Shown one piece after another: positions 24,951 through 34,251 of a stretch of 39,949 nucleotides of DNA; the first letter of the stretch is position 1, and each line of letters starts with the position of its first letter. The stretch is from Candidatus Fermentibacteraceae bacterium. GTDB taxonomy: Bacteria; Fermentibacterota; Fermentibacteria; Fermentibacterales; JCC-6. A program made the translations under genes and the position numbers. Location: contig JAUVJW010000002.1 of NCBI GenBank assembly GCA_030596465.1, forward strand, positions 1-39,949. Direction: 5' to 3'. Under the pieces are notes generated by a model. That model ran no database searches. It was given only the letters and a program-made list of their open reading frames with translations, and had not been told where the DNA came from.

Positions 24951-27506
24951 TCATTTCTTCTCCGAAGCAAATGCTCTTTTTACCCGGGTCAGAAACATTT
25001 TTCTTCTTATCGGTTTTCTTATGTAATCAAGCGCGCCCAGTTCATATCCTCTTTCTTCCTTGTCCATGCTGTCATTGCCTGTCAGAAAGATCAGAGGCGT
25101 ATCCAGATTTTTGCTTTTCAGTGCCTGGAGCATTGTAAACCCATCCAGCCCGGGCATCTCTATGTCAGATAATACAAGATCGTAGTTGCTTGTTCTAAGG
25201 GTAACTATGGCTTCCACTCCATCTGTTGCCTGATCAACATCGTAACCGGCGGTTTCCAGAAGTATCGAAGCAAGATTTCTGAAATCCTCATCGTCATCAA
25301 CAAGAAGTATCCTTTTCTTCCTGTCTTTATCGTTGTCCAGACCTCTGGACTCCAGTTCGTTATCTGTGCGTCCGGTAAGTCTCAGTTCTTCCAGCAGAAC
25401 ATGTCTATACACATCATCAAGAGCGAGAAGCCCCATTCTTACCTTCATTATGGCATGATCGCTTATGAGAAAAACCCCGGCTTTCTCCTGAAGCTCTCTC
25501 CTCATTACCGGAACCGACTCCGCGTGTTTAATAATTTCAGTTACGGCAGGATTAAACCTCATCAGCTCATAAACACCCTGTCTACCGGCATATCCGGTAA
25601 AATTGCATTTGGGACACCCCTCAGGATGAGGCAACTCCTTTGGAATGTCATCTGTAAAGGGAAGCAGCTTTTTTCTTTCTTCGGGGGTAACAGGCTTCAT
25701 CCTTCTGCATCTCTGACACAGGCTCTTCAGAAGTCTTTGAGCCACAATACAAAGCAGATTATCAGCGGAATCATCTTTTGATATTCCCAGCCGGGAAAGT
25801 CGGAACAAGGCAGTGGAGGTATTTGAACTATGCAGAGTAGCCATGGTCAAGTGACCCGTACTGGCAAGATCGATACAGGTTTTTGCACTGAAAGCATCTC
25901 TGATCTCACCCAGGTAAACAATGTCGGGATCCTGACGAACCGCTGACTTCAGGAGGGCTTCAAATGTAACGCCTGCCTTCTCGTTAACCTGCTGCTGATT
26001 GGCATAGGGAATTCTGTACTCCACCGGATCCTCAATGGTCATAAGACTTCTGCTTTTGATATCCAGGTGGGATATCATACTGTACAGAGTTGTTGTTTTT
26101 CCACTTCCTGTAGGACCAACAACTATAATAGCACCGCTGGTCTGACTGGACACCTCGTAAAGATCTCCGGACTGTTCTTCGGTCATACCAAGCTCGGTGA
26201 GTTCACGAGGTTTCGCGTACAGATCAAGCATTCGCACAATAAGGCTTTCACCCTGTGGAGTGGAGGTTGTAGCAAAACGCATTTTGAAGGGTTTTCCACC
26301 GATATTCGCCTCTGCCGTACCATCCTGAGGTTTTCTTCTCTCGGCAATATCCATACCGCCAAGAACTTTGAAACGGCTGATAAGAACTGCACCTGTCCTT
26401 TTCTTCAGTGTGAACATATCCTTCATGTCTCCGTCAACACGAAACCTCACAAGAACCTTATCAGGCTTAGGCTCGATATGAATATCGCTTGCTCTTTCGG
26501 CTACGGCAGAGAATAAAATACTGTCGGAAATGTACCTGATAGGGAACTTCCTGATATCATCTTCCGATGGCTTCTCCATAATTTCAAGAGAGCTGCTTAT
26601 ATCGGCGGCATCATCTTCAGGCGTACTTTTTTCTTCGTCCTCCTCCCCTATATCGGCAAATGCGGAGTCCGGGCCGTGTGATTCCTCTTTGCGCAACAGA
26701 GCATCAATGCAGTCAGGGCAGGTTATTCCCAGTAATGGTGCTCTACCCGTGAGAGATTCCAGCATCTCAATAAGCTGTGGTTCATAAGGATTGGAGACAA
26801 CAAAGCGAAACTCATCCTTTTCCCTGAGTGCAAGAACTCTGTGTGCTTTGGAAAATGCCGCCGGCAGCATATCACTCTCCACGGATTCGGGGTCAATGTA
26901 GGGATAATTCGGAAGATGAAGATAAGATGAAAGAAGCTTTGCTGTCTCAATGCTGTCAAGACCAATATCAAGTGTTTTCTCGTAAATATCTCTGGGCTGC
27001 GCCAAACTGAGTGTGGCGGTATCCTCCCGGGACAGGCTTGAATTATCTCTCAAATACTCAATAAAACCCTGAATATCCTGTAGCCGCGTGGAAGGTGTCG
27101 GATTATCAAGTCTGCCCCATTTCTCTGATCTGTCAAGAACTTTCTTCACCTTGGCGCGGAGTGTTTTTCTGTTCAGCTCTGATTTAGGTACAAAATCCGC
27201 TACGCCTGCGTTAAGGGCATCCCGTCTTGTTTCATCATCAGCCCTGCTGGTTATCATGATTACCGGAATTCTTGAAAGAACTCTATCGGACTGAAGACTC
27301 GCGCAAAATTCAAGCCCGTTCATTCCCGGCATGAGAAGATCAAGAAGGATAACGCTGATTACGCTGCTCTGCAGCATCCCCATAGCAGTGGCCGCACTCT
27401 CCGCAGTTTCAGTTTCATAACCTGCTTTCCGGAGGATATGGGATAGCAACAGTCTGGTATCCTCATCATCATCTATAATGAGGATTTTTTTATTCTTCGT
27501 CGACAT
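24951..27506 (-). CDS. REC - GspE/PilB ATPase - REC fusion protein
   Basis: Motor ATPase of type IV pilus/type II secretion type, flanked by two receiver domains, 851 residues. REC1 spans ~8-125 (D12-D14 acidic cluster, phosphoacceptor D56). A GSPII_E N-terminal domain follows (~165-290). The ATPase core (~320-700) shows the Asp box ASDIHIEP, Walker A GPTGSGKTTT, Walker B IVYLGEIRD, the His box GHLTMATLHSS and a CxxC pair (CQRC, CPKC). REC2 spans ~730-850 (LVDDDED, LSDIEMPG). All catalytic motifs are intact. The GSPII_E domain lacks the RLG...Q pattern of c-di-GMP-binding MshEN. It overlaps the hybrid kinase stop by 17 bases, so the kinase is its probable phosphodonor. Confidence 0.93.
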   Translation of the reverse strand: MSTKNKKILIIDDDEDTRLLLSHILRKAGYETETAESAATAMGMLQSSVISVILLDLLMPGMNGLEFCASLQSDRVLSRIPVIMITSRADDETRRDALNAGVADFVPKSELNRKTLRAKVKKVLDRSEKWGRLDNPTPSTRLQDIQGFIEYLRDNSSLSREDTATLSLAQPRDIYEKTLDIGLDSIETAKLLSSYLHLPNYPYIDPESVESDMLPAAFSKAHRVLALREKDEFRFVVSNPYEPQLIEMLESLTGRAPLLGITCPDCIDALLRKEESHGPDSAFADIGEEDEEKSTPEDDAADISSSLEIMEKPSEDDIRKFPIRYISDSILFSAVAERASDIHIEPKPDKVLVRFRVDGDMKDMFTLKKRTGAVLISRFKVLGGMDIAERRKPQDGTAEANIGGKPFKMRFATTSTPQGESLIVRMLDLYAKPRELTELGMTEEQSGDLYEVSSQTSGAIIVVGPTGSGKTTTLYSMISHLDIKSRSLMTIEDPVEYRIPYANQQQVNEKAGVTFEALLKSAVRQDPDIVYLGEIRDAFSAKTCIDLASTGHLTMATLHSSNTSTALFRLSRLGISKDDSADNLLCIVAQRLLKSLCQRCRRMKPVTPEERKKLLPFTDDIPKELPHPEGCPKCNFTGYAGRQGVYELMRFNPAVTEIIKHAESVPVMRRELQEKAGVFLISDHAIMKVRMGLLALDDVYRHVLLEELRLTGRTDNELESRGLDNDKDRKKRILLVDDDEDFRNLASILLETAGYDVDQATDGVEAIVTLRTSNYDLVLSDIEMPGLDGFTMLQALKSKNLDTPLIFLTGNDSMDKEERGYELGALDYIRKPIRRKMFLTRVKRAFASEKK

Positions 27507-30500
27507 ATTCTATTCGAACGGTGTTAAGGTATTTTTCGAGTTCATCAATCCCCAAAAGAATTTCAGAGCCATCCCGAGATTTTGCCGCAATCTCCATGAC
27601 AGCCCCCAGGTGTGTTATTTTATCAAACCCGTAACCACCCCCGGAACCCTTCATGCTGTGTGCAAGTCTCTGGGCCTCTGAATAGTCATCATCCTGAACA
27701 AGTTGTCTGATTACAGCAACATCTGTTCGTCTGTTTTCTAAATACCCCGGGATCAGAGACTCAAGATCCATTGGAACAAGAGCAGTAGGACCATGAACAT
27801 TTTCAGCAGACTCAAGCATCTCAACTGAAGTTCCCTTTCTGTCAGTTGACAATTCCGGTATACCTTCACGAGGGCCCATAATTTTCAACAAATCATCAAG
27901 TTTTTCCAACAGACTCTTTTTTCTCACAGGCTTTGAAATATGGATATCACAACCGGCATCAATGCACTTCTGCACCTCTTCTTGAAGCGCATGGGCGGTA
28001 AGAGCCGCAATAGGTATATGTTCGCTCATGGAAATTGATTCGTGGGCTCTTATGGATCTTGTTGCCTCATATCCGTCTATAACAGGCATCTGCATATCCA
28101 TCAGTATGAGATCAAACTTACTCTTCAAGTAGCAATCAAGAGCTTCCTGTCCGTTAACTGCCACGGTGATCTCCCAGGGAAAAGCCTCTGTGTATTTCAT
28201 AATAAGGAATCTGTTATCCGGTGAATCTTCTGCCAGTAGAACCGAAAGTTTCCTTTTCTCTATATCATACCCGGCTTTTATATGTAATATATCTGATTCT
28301 TCAGCCGTAACTGTGCCGTCAAGAACATTCATTATACGCTTTTTGAGATCATCTCTTCGCACCGGTTTGAATATGAAATGGTCAATGCCTGACAATCTGC
28401 ATTTGTCGATATGAGCATTGCTGCTTTCGCGGGTGAGCATCATTATTACATTGCTGATTATGATCTTATCCCTCTTCATGGAATCAACGATCTCAAACCC
28501 ATTCTTATCAGGCAAAATGTGGTCAAGAAAAATTACATCGTATTCTGTATCCCTTACCATTCCAGGCACAGGAATGCCACAATCAGCCAGATCAACAGAA
28601 GCGCCAAGGTTCTCAAGAATCTCCCTGAGTATTATCCTGTTATTCCTGTTATTATCCGCAACAAGAATACGCTTACCTGAGAGGTTCACGGGCTGAACCG
28701 GGAGGTGATCAAATGAATCAATTTCAGGCAGATCGCAGAAAAACGCAAATGAACTTCCCGAACCAACTTTACTGGTAACAGATATCTCCCCACCCATGAG
28801 ATCAACAAGTCTGGTACAGATGGCAAGCCCAAGCCCGGTACCTCCGTATCTTCTGGTGTGTGATGAATCCGCCTGTGTAAAACTCATAAATATTGCTTCT
28901 ACCTTGCCCTCTGGAATGCCAATTCCTGTATCGGTAACTGAAAAATTTATTCTGTCCTTGTCGAAAGGTTTAACTGCTACAGCAATTTCTCCTTCGGAAG
29001 TAAATTTAATTGCATTGCCAACAAGGTTAATAAGCACCTGCTTTAACCTGGAAGGATCACCCAATACCCATCCGGGTGTCTCCGGGTGGATTCGGCAATT
29101 CAGTTCAAGCCCCTTTTCATGGGCTCTCAGTGCAAGAGTTTCACAGGTATTTTCAATCTCCTCATAAAGATCAAATGGGATTTTTTCAAGCTCAATCTTT
29201 CCAGCCTCAACTTTGGATATATCAAGAATATCATTTATCAGATCAAGAAGGTTATCACTTGCGTTTTTACTTACTCTTAAATAACTCTTCTGTACGGATG
29301 TCAGGTCTGTTTCCAGCATTAAATCTGTAGTGCCGATAATAGCATTCAAAGGTGTTCTTATCTCATGACTCATATTTGCCAGAAACTCTGACTTTGTTCT
29401 GGTAGCGTTCAGGGCACCCTCACGAGCCTCGATCAGTTCCAGTTCAATTCTCTTTCTTTCAGAAATATCTCTTAATATTCCAGTTGCCTGCCATCCGCCG
29501 TTCAGAAAGAAAGACGAAACAGAAAGTTCAACAGGGAACATCGTTCCATTCTTGCGTCTTCCTTCCATTTCAACCACACGCCCAACCATCATGCCTTCAC
29601 CGGTTTTTCTGAACTTGTTGAATCCCATTTCAATCATTTCCCAGTATAGTTCAGGTGCAATAAGCTTGTGAAGCATCTTTCCAATGGTTTCTGATCTACG
29701 GTATCCGAACATCATTTCTGCCGAGGAATTAAAAAAGGTAACACGGCTATCGGAATCAATGATGATCACGGCATCCTGGGCTGATTCTGTAATTGCCTTG
29801 AATTTAATCTCATTCTCTCCGAGTAATTTCAGAATTGAATCTCGATCAGAGAGATCTGTGTAGACTCCCACTGCTCCCTGATTTTCTCCGTCAATAACTA
29901 TTGGAGCAACCGATACAAAAACACTTTTTTCCTGTTTGCTTTTCCCCCGCCTTGTGCATTCAAGCCCTCGAATTACATGCCCGTCTACTATGGCCTTCGA
30001 GGATATCTCATTCTTCCCTGTTTCCGTGCCAACCAGGTTATCAAGCAGCTGTCCCATGGCTTCATCCACTGTCCAGCCAAACAATTCAACGGCTTCTCTG
30101 TTCCAGCTGGTAACCCTGCCCAGTGCGTCAATTGTAACCACCGCGTCGGGCACGCTTTCAACTACTTCACGGAAATACAGACTCTGCTTGTGTATCTCCT
30201 TCGCCAGTCTTTGTTCTTCACTGATATCAGAAATAATCCCCTCGTAGTATCGAGGATTTCCCTGGCGGTCAAATACGACATGCATTGAACCACGGGCAGT
30301 AAATACCCCTTCATTCTTTCTCTTCAAATCAATTACAAAATCTCTCACCCGTCCATTTTTTCGCAGAGCGAGCATTAACTGATCCCCCTGGGCTTCAGTG
30401 ACATAATAATTAGTCAGGGATGTACCAATAACTTCTTCACGCGTAAAACCACTGAACTCAAATATTGAAGGTGTTACATTAATAACTACTCCGGTCATGG

Positions 30501-30870
30501 AAATCTTACAGTAAAGATCATCCATCTCGTTGAAAATCCTGCGGAGTTCACCACTATCTGAATCTCCGGCAACACTGTTGATGTTAAATGAAACAATTTT
30601 ACAGGTAATACCTTTTATATCCGCGAGCTGAGTTTGTACTTCTGTGCCCGATTTCAACAGTTCCTTGAGCACACTCTCAACGGTATCTCCTAAAATATCT
30701 GATGATTCCCTGTTTAAAGCATTGCAAAGCAATTCGTTAACCTTGATAATCCTGTCATTCTCGCCTGACGCTATTAATGCGCATATACCACCACCACTGA
30801 GAATCTGCAAAAGCGATTCATGTACAGAACTCTCCAGTACTGAATTGTTCTCTGGTTCTGATATGGACAT
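27490..30870 (-). CDS. Soluble hybrid histidine kinase, PAS-rich, with two RECs and HPt
   Basis: 1126 residues, no membrane segment, so a cytosolic sensor. In order: a PAS-like N-terminal segment (~20-110), three PAS domains (~112-220, 235-345, 357-470, each with PAC-like ends such as GIISDISEE and GILRDISER), HisKA (HEIRTPLNAIIG, His ~503), HATPase (NLVGNAIKF, DTGIGIP, GGTGLGLAI), REC1 (ADNNRNN, FLDH, KPV), REC2 (AEDSPDN, LMDMQMP, KPV), and a C-terminal HPt domain with AHSMKGSG. This is a complete internal phosphorelay. Output must go to another receiver; both the adjacent single REC and the REC-PilB-REC protein are candidates. It starts three bases after the upstream receiver gene stop. Confidence 0.93.
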   Translation of the reverse strand: MSISEPENNSVLESSVHESLLQILSGGGICALIASGENDRIIKVNELLCNALNRESSDILGDTVESVLKELLKSGTEVQTQLADIKGITCKIVSFNINSVAGDSDSGELRRIFNEMDDLYCKISMTGVVINVTPSIFEFSGFTREEVIGTSLTNYYVTEAQGDQLMLALRKNGRVRDFVIDLKRKNEGVFTARGSMHVVFDRQGNPRYYEGIISDISEEQRLAKEIHKQSLYFREVVESVPDAVVTIDALGRVTSWNREAVELFGWTVDEAMGQLLDNLVGTETGKNEISSKAIVDGHVIRGLECTRRGKSKQEKSVFVSVAPIVIDGENQGAVGVYTDLSDRDSILKLLGENEIKFKAITESAQDAVIIIDSDSRVTFFNSSAEMMFGYRRSETIGKMLHKLIAPELYWEMIEMGFNKFRKTGEGMMVGRVVEMEGRRKNGTMFPVELSVSSFFLNGGWQATGILRDISERKRIELELIEAREGALNATRTKSEFLANMSHEIRTPLNAIIGTTDLMLETDLTSVQKSYLRVSKNASDNLLDLINDILDISKVEAGKIELEKIPFDLYEEIENTCETLALRAHEKGLELNCRIHPETPGWVLGDPSRLKQVLINLVGNAIKFTSEGEIAVAVKPFDKDRINFSVTDTGIGIPEGKVEAIFMSFTQADSSHTRRYGGTGLGLAICTRLVDLMGGEISVTSKVGSGSSFAFFCDLPEIDSFDHLPVQPVNLSGKRILVADNNRNNRIILREILENLGASVDLADCGIPVPGMVRDTEYDVIFLDHILPDKNGFEIVDSMKRDKIIISNVIMMLTRESSNAHIDKCRLSGIDHFIFKPVRRDDLKKRIMNVLDGTVTAEESDILHIKAGYDIEKRKLSVLLAEDSPDNRFLIMKYTEAFPWEITVAVNGQEALDCYLKSKFDLILMDMQMPVIDGYEATRSIRAHESISMSEHIPIAALTAHALQEEVQKCIDAGCDIHISKPVRKKSLLEKLDDLLKIMGPREGIPELSTDRKGTSVEMLESAENVHGPTALVPMDLESLIPGYLENRRTDVAVIRQLVQDDDYSEAQRLAHSMKGSGGGYGFDKITHLGAVMEIAAKSRDGSEILLGIDELEKYLNTVRIEYVDEE

Positions 30871-30873
30871 TAT

Positions 30874-31419
30874 CTATCCTTTTCCGTCTGTATATCCGAT
30901 AGCCTCCTTGACCATTTTCGAAAGAGAGTCTGCACTGAACGGTTTTCGTAAAAAACCTTGAAGTTCAAGGCCGCCAAACCGTCTGCGGATCTCCTCTTCT
31001 CCGTATCCGGTCGTCAGTATAATCCCAAGTTCAGGAGAAGATCGTCTCAGTTGCCTGAATGTCTGCATACCATCAAGTCTCGGCATAACAAGATCAAGAA
31101 TAACACATTTTATGAGATCCCTGTTCTGCTCATAAACCCCGAGGGCCTCGATGCCATCGCAAGCTGTAAGCACCTCGTACCCTTCTCGTTCAAGTATTTG
31201 CTTCCCTATTCTTCGTATAATTTCCTCATCATCTACAAACAACACCGCGGAACCACTACTGGATTGATTCTTTTCCGGGGATAAAACATTAATAACATGT
31301 CGAACCTCCTTCAGCGCCTCAGTAAGCTCGGTACGCATTACTCCCTTGGTCTGAGTAGCTACGAATGCGATTCTTCTTTCCGCTCTTTTCAGTTTCTCCA
31401 GCAAGACTTCCGTGACCAA
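30874..31419 (-). CDS. Response regulator with N-terminal helical segment
   Basis: Receiver domain at about residues 60-180 (VLFVDDEE, VILDLVMPRLDG, TTGYGEE, FLRKPF), after a ~55-residue charged helical segment that may dimerise the protein. It has no DNA-binding or enzymatic output, so it acts by protein contact. The frame begins at 31437, but the TTG at 31419 lies four bases after GGAGG and is preferred. It precedes the hybrid kinase gene by three bases; the pair likely forms one phosphorelay. Confidence 0.88.
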   Translation of the reverse strand: MVTEVLLEKLKRAERRIAFVATQTKGVMRTELTEALKEVRHVINVLSPEKNQSSSGSAVLFVDDEEIIRRIGKQILEREGYEVLTACDGIEALGVYEQNRDLIKCVILDLVMPRLDGMQTFRQLRRSSPELGIILTTGYGEEEIRRRFGGLELQGFLRKPFSADSLSKMVKEAIGYTDGKG

Positions 31420-31487
31420 AAATCCTCCTTCCTGCAATCACAACACCACAACTAATTATTAAATGTTACGGGAAATAGTGCAAGGGG

Positions 31488-32111
31488 TCACGAAAACTTG
31501 AGGAATGGATTATTCCTCTTTTCTTCTTTCATGGTTGATGATGGTCCGTGTCCTGGAAGAACAACAATTTTATCATCGAAATGTGTTACAATCTTTTCAA
31601 GAGTTGTTCTCATTTCCTCAGGAGAACTCTGTGGCAGATCGGTTCTGCCAATGGATCCGGCAAAAAGCGTATCGCCGGAGAACAACAGACCATGCCCTTC
31701 CAGACATATAGAACCTCTTGAGTGGCCCGGGGTGTGTCTTACATAAAAAGTAAGCATCCCTGCATTTATCCGGTCTCCGTCTTCAAGCAATCTATCCGGT
31801 GGTGGGGGCTGCTGAATTCTGAAACCCCACTGCTCGGAATAAACTGCCGCAGAGGCCATAATCTCCACATCCGCTGAATGTATCATGGTTTGAGGAGCAA
31901 ACCGCCGTATCAGCCCGGCTGCCCCTCCAACATGATCAAAGTGACCATGTGTATAAACAATGATATCTACTCTGGAGAGCCCCTCTTTTATTACAGTGTA
32001 ATCATCACCCGGGTCTATGATAAGCACCGCACCGGTTTCCGGGCATTTCACTATGTAGCAGTTTGTCTGAACCCCGCCTACTACTATTGTTTTCACAATT
32101 GGCTTAATCAC
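31488..32111 (-). CDS. Metallo-beta-lactamase-fold hydrolase (glyoxalase II-like)
   Basis: Small MBL-fold hydrolase of 207 residues. The metal-binding motif H55-x-H57-x-D59-H60 sits in YTHGHFDHVGG. Further ligands are PGHSRGS, SGDTLFAGSIGR and PGHGPSST. This layout fits the YcbL/GloB-like hydroxyacylglutathione hydrolase group, usually acting on thioesters. A GTG at 32111 after GGAGG is the start, and it overlaps the TPR gene stop by eight bases. Actual substrate unknown. Confidence 0.9.
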   Translation of the reverse strand: MIKPIVKTIVVGGVQTNCYIVKCPETGAVLIIDPGDDYTVIKEGLSRVDIIVYTHGHFDHVGGAAGLIRRFAPQTMIHSADVEIMASAAVYSEQWGFRIQQPPPPDRLLEDGDRINAGMLTFYVRHTPGHSRGSICLEGHGLLFSGDTLFAGSIGRTDLPQSSPEEMRTTLEKIVTHFDDKIVVLPGHGPSSTMKEEKRNNPFLKFS

Positions 32112-33105
32112 AAACAGCCTCCAGTTCCTGAATTCTTATTCTGATATCGGATGTACCGGCAGTGTCCTGGAGACTTCCCACAAACAATTGATAATTTTCC
32201 AGTGCCCCGGGAAGATCGCCGTACCTGTAAAAACATTCAGCAAGTCCCAGTCTGCTCAGTGGATCACCCGGATTGTTCTCCAGAAGTGATTCAAGTATTA
32301 AAACAGCTTCTTCCTGCCTGCCCTGGGATGAATAAGAAAGGGCAAGGATATTCAAAGCGTCCGGATCGGAAGGTGCTGACGCCAGAACTGACAAAATCTG
32401 TTCCTCGGCTTCAGGGTGTCTGCCGAGAATTCCCAATGTTCTGGCTATCTCAATTTGTGACTGCAGGAAACCGGGATCTATTGCCGTCGCGTCCTGGAAA
32501 AACAGTAGAGCTTCTTCAGGATTTCCGGCCATAAGTGTAATTCTACCACAGTTGTACAGAATGGAGGCATTCCGGGGTTCCCGCCTTAAAGCAGTGTTGA
32601 AACACATGCCTGCGTCCTCATAGCGACCGCTCTCCAGCAAAGCCATTCCGTAGTTATTGAAAGCCAGTCCGTCATCAGGACAAAGCTGAACGGACAAATG
32701 ACCTGTATGAAGAGCCTCAGATAGTCTGCCGGCACCGAGAAGTGCCCCGGTAACATCTGTGAGTACATCAACCCTTGTGGAATCCAGTGCTATAACCTTC
32801 CGGTAAGCGATGACCGCCTCGTCGTACAACCCCAGATCAAGATTTACCGTTCCAAGATTTCTCCAGACATTTGGGTTATCGGGATCCTGAACGGCAACTC
32901 TGATAAGCAACTCCCGGCAGGATACAAGATCACCGTCGCTATACGCTTCCCCTGCAGCAGAAAAGAGAACTGAAGGATCCGGAGTAGCTTCCTGGTTATC
33001 ACCGCAGGAGAAAAGAACAATGCACAACAGAAGAGTCAGGAGTATATTGATAGCTGGATTATATAACTTCGGGAGGTTTTTCTTGTTTACAGTCCTTATT
33101 TTCAT
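32104..33105 (-). CDS. TPR-repeat lipoprotein
   Basis: Lipoprotein signal segment LLTLLLCIVLFSC with predicted lipidation at Cys34, then about seven tetratricopeptide repeats of 34 residues (for instance NVWRNLGTVNLDLGLYDEA, LAFNNYGMALLESGRYEDA). It probably scaffolds proteins at the outer membrane or inner leaflet. The ATG at 33105 follows AGGA; no other usual start allows a full signal peptide. This places its first 23 bases over the start of the divergent secreted gene, so the promoter must lie inside that gene. Confidence 0.85.
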   Translation of the reverse strand: MKIRTVNKKNLPKLYNPAINILLTLLLCIVLFSCGDNQEATPDPSVLFSAAGEAYSDGDLVSCRELLIRVAVQDPDNPNVWRNLGTVNLDLGLYDEAVIAYRKVIALDSTRVDVLTDVTGALLGAGRLSEALHTGHLSVQLCPDDGLAFNNYGMALLESGRYEDAGMCFNTALRREPRNASILYNCGRITLMAGNPEEALLFFQDATAIDPGFLQSQIEIARTLGILGRHPEAEEQILSVLASAPSDPDALNILALSYSSQGRQEEAVLILESLLENNPGDPLSRLGLAECFYRYGDLPGALENYQLFVGSLQDTAGTSDIRIRIQELEAVCD

Positions 33106-34213
33106 TCTTTCCTATCCCGTGGATAATTACACGGCAGATCCATACATAATATTTGAACAGTCGGATTCCGCGCTTTCAAGTATCAACACCATTGAATACA
33201 GTTTCACTTTCAGCGGTACAGGAACACTGTCAAACATAATACCTGCACTGGAGGGAATGACATCTCTCGGCTTTCTTCCTGAAACAGATCATCCCCTGAT
33301 GTATCACTCTCTGGAAAGTATGATCAAAGAAGGAGCTATACGGAATATTACAGTACCTTCATCTTTTGTTGCTTCTGTTGATAGCGTTTACTTCGTTGAC
33401 CACGATAAATCCCTTGTATACACTGCTGAATACAACAATACTGCTCATGATATGTTTGATTTTCCACCTGCTTCTGTAATGATGGAGTATGTTGTTTCCA
33501 GCCCTTTTATGGATGAAATACTCGCTGACTCAATTGCTGTACTTTTCCCGGTTGAATTAAACGGTGTTCCCTGCCATGTTTTTCATGTTTTTTATGATGA
33601 TAACGAAAGAACCGAAGCTGTCTGGTTCCTGAGTATGAATGATCTGCTTCCAAGAGCTGTTGAAAGAATAAGCTATTATGGCCCGACATCCGCACCCGGA
33701 GGACAGCTTCTTGAAATCAGTAACCTGAACTTTAACTGCCCGGTGCCATCATCTGCCCTTTTACCGGATAATTACACAGCAGTTCCCTGGCTTTCCCTGC
33801 TGGAACCATCTACGCAGGCACCTTCATTCTTCCTCGCAGATAAAGATGGTTTTGCGAGAAGATCCTCTGACTTTGGAGACAGAACTCTTCTTCTCTGCTT
33901 TTTTGCATCCTGGGATCCTTCTTCCATATCTGCTCTTGGTCTCTTAAAATCAATGACTGATGAGTATCCCGATTTTGTTCAAGCGGTTGGAATTTCGATT
34001 CTGGAAAACACTGATCCGTGGTTCAGGTTGAACTCTCTTGGTATTAATTTCCCTGTTCTTGTGTTTGGAGAGGATGCTGCTGAGGATTATAATGTACATT
34101 CTGTTCCCGCGATATTTCTTATCTCAGGAAACAGAGAAGTCCTCTATTCCTCTCAAACTGTCACGGATGAAACTGTATCGGAAATCAGAAGATTGATTGA
34201 GGAAAACATATAA
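33083..34213 (+). CDS. Secreted protein: DUF2092/LolA-like domain plus cysteine-less thioredoxin fold
   Basis: Starts at TTG 33083, six bases after GGGAGG, giving signal segment FTVLIFILSYPV; a longer frame to 33020 has no such support. Residues ~15-235 resemble periplasmic DUF2092/LolA-type sandwiches (LNGVPCHVFHVFYDD, VWFLSMNDLLPRAVERI). Residues ~240-377 form a TlpA/AhpC-like redoxin fold: PSFFLADKDG, LLLCFFASWDPSS, GINFPVL, VPAIFLI. The redox motif WCxxC is replaced by WDPSS, so no disulfide exchange is expected. Possible role: lipoprotein or ligand binding in the periplasm. Divergent from the TPR lipoprotein gene. Confidence 0.78.
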   Translation: MFTVLIFILSYPVDNYTADPYIIFEQSDSALSSINTIEYSFTFSGTGTLSNIIPALEGMTSLGFLPETDHPLMYHSLESMIKEGAIRNITVPSSFVASVDSVYFVDHDKSLVYTAEYNNTAHDMFDFPPASVMMEYVVSSPFMDEILADSIAVLFPVELNGVPCHVFHVFYDDNERTEAVWFLSMNDLLPRAVERISYYGPTSAPGGQLLEISNLNFNCPVPSSALLPDNYTAVPWLSLLEPSTQAPSFFLADKDGFARRSSDFGDRTLLLCFFASWDPSSISALGLLKSMTDEYPDFVQAVGISILENTDPWFRLNSLGINFPVLVFGEDAAEDYNVHSVPAIFLISGNREVLYSSQTVTDETVSEIRRLIEENI

Positions 34214-34220
34214 TCGAAGA

Positions 34221-34240
34221 AGGGAGCCCGAAGACTCCCT
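34221..34240 (+). terminator. Possible terminator hairpin between the secreted gene and the tRNA
   Basis: AGGGAG, an 8-base loop and CTCCCT form a 6-bp stem seven bases after the plus-strand stop codon at 34213, followed by GCCTTTAT, a short and interrupted T run. It could act on both strands because the minus-strand tRNA ends at 34252. A moderate candidate only, as the T tract is poor. Confidence 0.4.
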
Positions 34241-34251
34241 GCCTTTATAGA

